From the NCBI GenBank assembly GCA_030620095.1, contig JAUTXW010002186.1:355449-419448 (forward strand): DNA of 64,000 nucleotides, in the 5' to 3' direction. Position numbers and translations under genes: made by a program. The stretch comes from Kuschelorhynchus macadamiae. Taxonomy: Eukaryota > Arthropoda > Insecta > Coleoptera > Curculionidae. Below are positions 62,301-64,000 of this stretch, one piece after another. Positions within the stretch are counted from its first letter, which is position 1. Every line of letters begins with the position of its first letter. The notes beneath the pieces are model-generated. The model saw only the letters and a list, made by a program, of their open reading frames with translations, made no database searches and was not told the DNA's origin.

Positions 62301-62371
62301 TTGTTTTGTTATCATATATGTTACTATTATGATTCGAAATCATAATAGTAACATATATGATAACAAAACAA
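62301..62371. repeat. perfect 34-bp hairpin, 3-nt loop
   Basis: The left arm 62301-62334 begins ttgttttgttatcatatatg and ends attatgatt; the right arm 62338-62371 is its exact reverse complement; the loop is cga. No mismatches. Confidence 0.95.
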
Positions 62372-62700
62372 TATTCAAAATCATAACAATCAATGTCAGA
62401 TCTTGAATTGTCCTCTAAATATGAACAAATTCAAATGATTAAATAAATATAAACAAAAATTGCACAATTACTCTCGCCATTTAAATATTGCAAAATTAAA
62501 TAACCGTGAACTTGTTAAGTAAGACACGAGATACGCATTTAAATCTCACCTTGATGCTTTTTATGCACTTTCTCATGAACTTGCACTATGTTTTATTTAA
62601 TGTTGTAAAATAAGCTGAGAGTTTTTGCGCGTATAAATGGTTGCGGTATTTCTTAGAGTGGAACGAAAAATGTATAAAGATACAATGAAATTGTAGGCTC

Positions 62701-62818
62701 TATTTATACATATCAGTGACTATAATTGAAATAAAAACGTTTACACATGTCCGGCATTGTGATATTTTACCTTCAATGTTGCTTCACACTGAAGATGGGT
62801 TACTGATATGTATAAATA
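62701..62818. repeat. 17-bp inverted repeat
   Basis: tatttatacatatcagt (62701-62717) and its exact reverse complement (62802-62818), 84 bp apart, just upstream of the histone pseudogene. Confidence 0.7.
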
Positions 62819-62860
62819 ACGACGAGTGCGCAATTGAGAAAATTTTGTATTGTTGAAATA

Positions 62861-63115
62861 ATAGCTCGACGAAACAGACTGCCTGTAAATCTACAAGGTA
62901 CCAGAGCAGCACGTAAAACTGCGCCAGATACGGAAGGAGTGAAGAAACCTCATCGTTACAAACCCGGAACTGCAGCTCTTCGTCAAATTCAATTCGTAGT
63001 ATCAAAAAAGCACAGAGCAGAGTTGTTCATTTGAAAATTACCCTTCCCGAGGGTGTTTCACGAAATCGCACAAGAATTGTCGGCTGACCCAGGAGTGTGC
63101 TATTCTCCCAATGAT
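62861..63115 (+). pseudogene. histone H3 (H3.3-like) pseudogene
   Basis: An intronless, decayed H3 coding sequence. At 62861 the start codon is ata instead of atg; then, with one base lost after gctcg, the frame reads ARTKQTA-KST. About ten codons (GGKAPRKQLA) are deleted, and then [20 protein letters not shown] and KPGTAALRQI are clear (H3: [29 protein letters not shown]). Next come SKKHRAELFI, a stop, KLPFPRVFHEIAQE (H3: KLPFQRLVREIAQD), and a faint match to the QSAAIGALQ stretch near 63096. That last stretch, as far as it can be read, fits replacement H3.3 better than H3.1. An intronless copy suggests a retrocopy, though no poly-A tail is evident. The C-terminal third is lost or unreadable. 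Confidence 0.78.
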
Positions 63116-64000
63116 CTCTTGTTTGGATCATGATTTAGACGACTGACTGAAAGAATTGCTTTCGTCGACAGTATGGGGGCGATTATCAAGTGGCCCGTTT
63201 CTGTTAGGTTTTCCTTCTTTATCTTTATCTATATAGAGCAGCCTATGGAAAATCCAAAAAACGTTATGAAATAGTCTTCATTGCAGAAATCAAGAGATCA
63301 GAAAAAAATATTTACAAAAAACGTAAACCATAACGATACCGATATTTTTCTGACTCGTCTTGACCAGGGGAAATTGGCTCTAATATTCACACCAGTTAGT
63401 TGTCACAATAAATATTTTACAAAAATGCTTGGTTGTTTTTTTCATATTTTTATCAGATCGCTTCGATGTTTGTCTGGTTCAATTCGTTCAATGATTTTTA
63501 ACCCAAGTATTTTTATTGTTGGTCCTGATTGGTCGTCTCCTTTGCTCTTTTAAACTCTGTTCTAACTTATTCACAAAGGTTCTTTCGTGATTGTTGTAGA
63601 GTTCTAATTTTCACGGTACACATTTAATAGCTTTTTGTAGTGACAAGAAACACAATATTGGTTGTAACATTGTGTAGATATTAACTGTAAAATCAATATA
63701 AGTTCGAAAGGTAAGTTCTGTTCATAATCTTACATTATCTACCGCCTACAAAGAATTGATAGAAGTTCGGTACAGAACTAGCATTAGCAGAAAAGTCAAA
63801 GGTTATAAAATGGCCAATGCTCATTATTTAGTTCACGAGGCTTCACACAACACTGCCCACAATTGTTATGTACTACATGATAGTAGCTTCAATATTAGTT
63901 TTTGCATTTGATAAAGACTAGTAGAGAGTGTATTCTAATAAAAACGTATGTGAAGATAGCGGCATGTCAAACAAATAGCGTTGTAATATTTTTTATATTG
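63116..64000. other. intronic, nothing recognised
   Basis: The 90-codon frame at 63281-63553 has no recognisable domain. Nothing else was seen to the window end. Confidence 0.4.

Noticed and set aside
62834..63034. 66-codon frame as an intact small gene
   Set aside because: It is a histone H3 pseudogene read in one of its broken frames. The frame's own ATG is upstream of, and out of context with, the true H3 start position.

Overview
The window looks like intronic DNA of a very AT-rich insect genome; a beetle is possible but not shown. Only two pieces of an expressed protein-coding gene are evident. They are two consecutive exons of a large cadherin at positions 1-103 and 36338-36571 on the + strand, joined in phase 0 across a 36.2 kb intron and followed by more than 27 kb of the next intron. 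The joined EC-repeat motifs read best as Fat (ft, cadherin-related tumour suppressor). Nothing here is prokaryotic: there are no operons, ribosome binding sites or CRISPR arrays.

Everything else I can identify is mobile-element debris and simple sequence. From left to right: a decayed repeat protein of unknown class (0.6-3.3 kb); a TA-flanked TIR element (3.5-4.0 kb); a nearly intact mariner-like DD41D element broken by a 7-bp duplication (5.4-7.0 kb); an older long-TIR element with a transposase N-terminal relic and a nested inverted repeat (7.3-9.4 kb); a Tc1 relic (13.8-14.2 kb); an RTE-type LINE with an inverted repeat pair around it (14.7-17.3 kb); another mariner fragment (19.3 kb); a MITE (20.9-21.6 kb); an RT fragment (22.9 kb); an array-bearing element (23.2-24.4 kb); a Penelope-like element with RT and GIY-YIG parts (26.1-27.1 kb); a CR1/jockey-like LINE (29.8-31.5 kb); and a hammerhead-like RNA motif (35.07 kb).

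The second intron holds a piggyBac relic (39.9-40.4 kb), LINE C-terminal fragments (41.4, 47.9 and 54.5 kb), another mariner relic (49.3-50.1 kb), several short TIR elements, a long foldback hairpin (52.6-53.0 kb), a tyrosine-recombinase relic between matching dyad motifs (60.6-61.9 kb), a perfect 34-bp hairpin (62.3 kb) and a histone H3 pseudogene (62.9 kb). Eight long (TA)n tracts are spread through both introns.

The most distinctive structure is a recurring repeat family with about 110-120 bp internal tandem units (key words gccattttgtt, ggattcgtacc, aagtagtttttt) and ends containing acttccctcgt. It appears at least nine times, has itself been a target for other insertions (foldback at 52.6 kb, a 1.7 kb insert at 56.5-58.1 kb), and I cannot place it in a known superfamily. 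All family calls come from reading translations and motifs by eye; no database search was possible.
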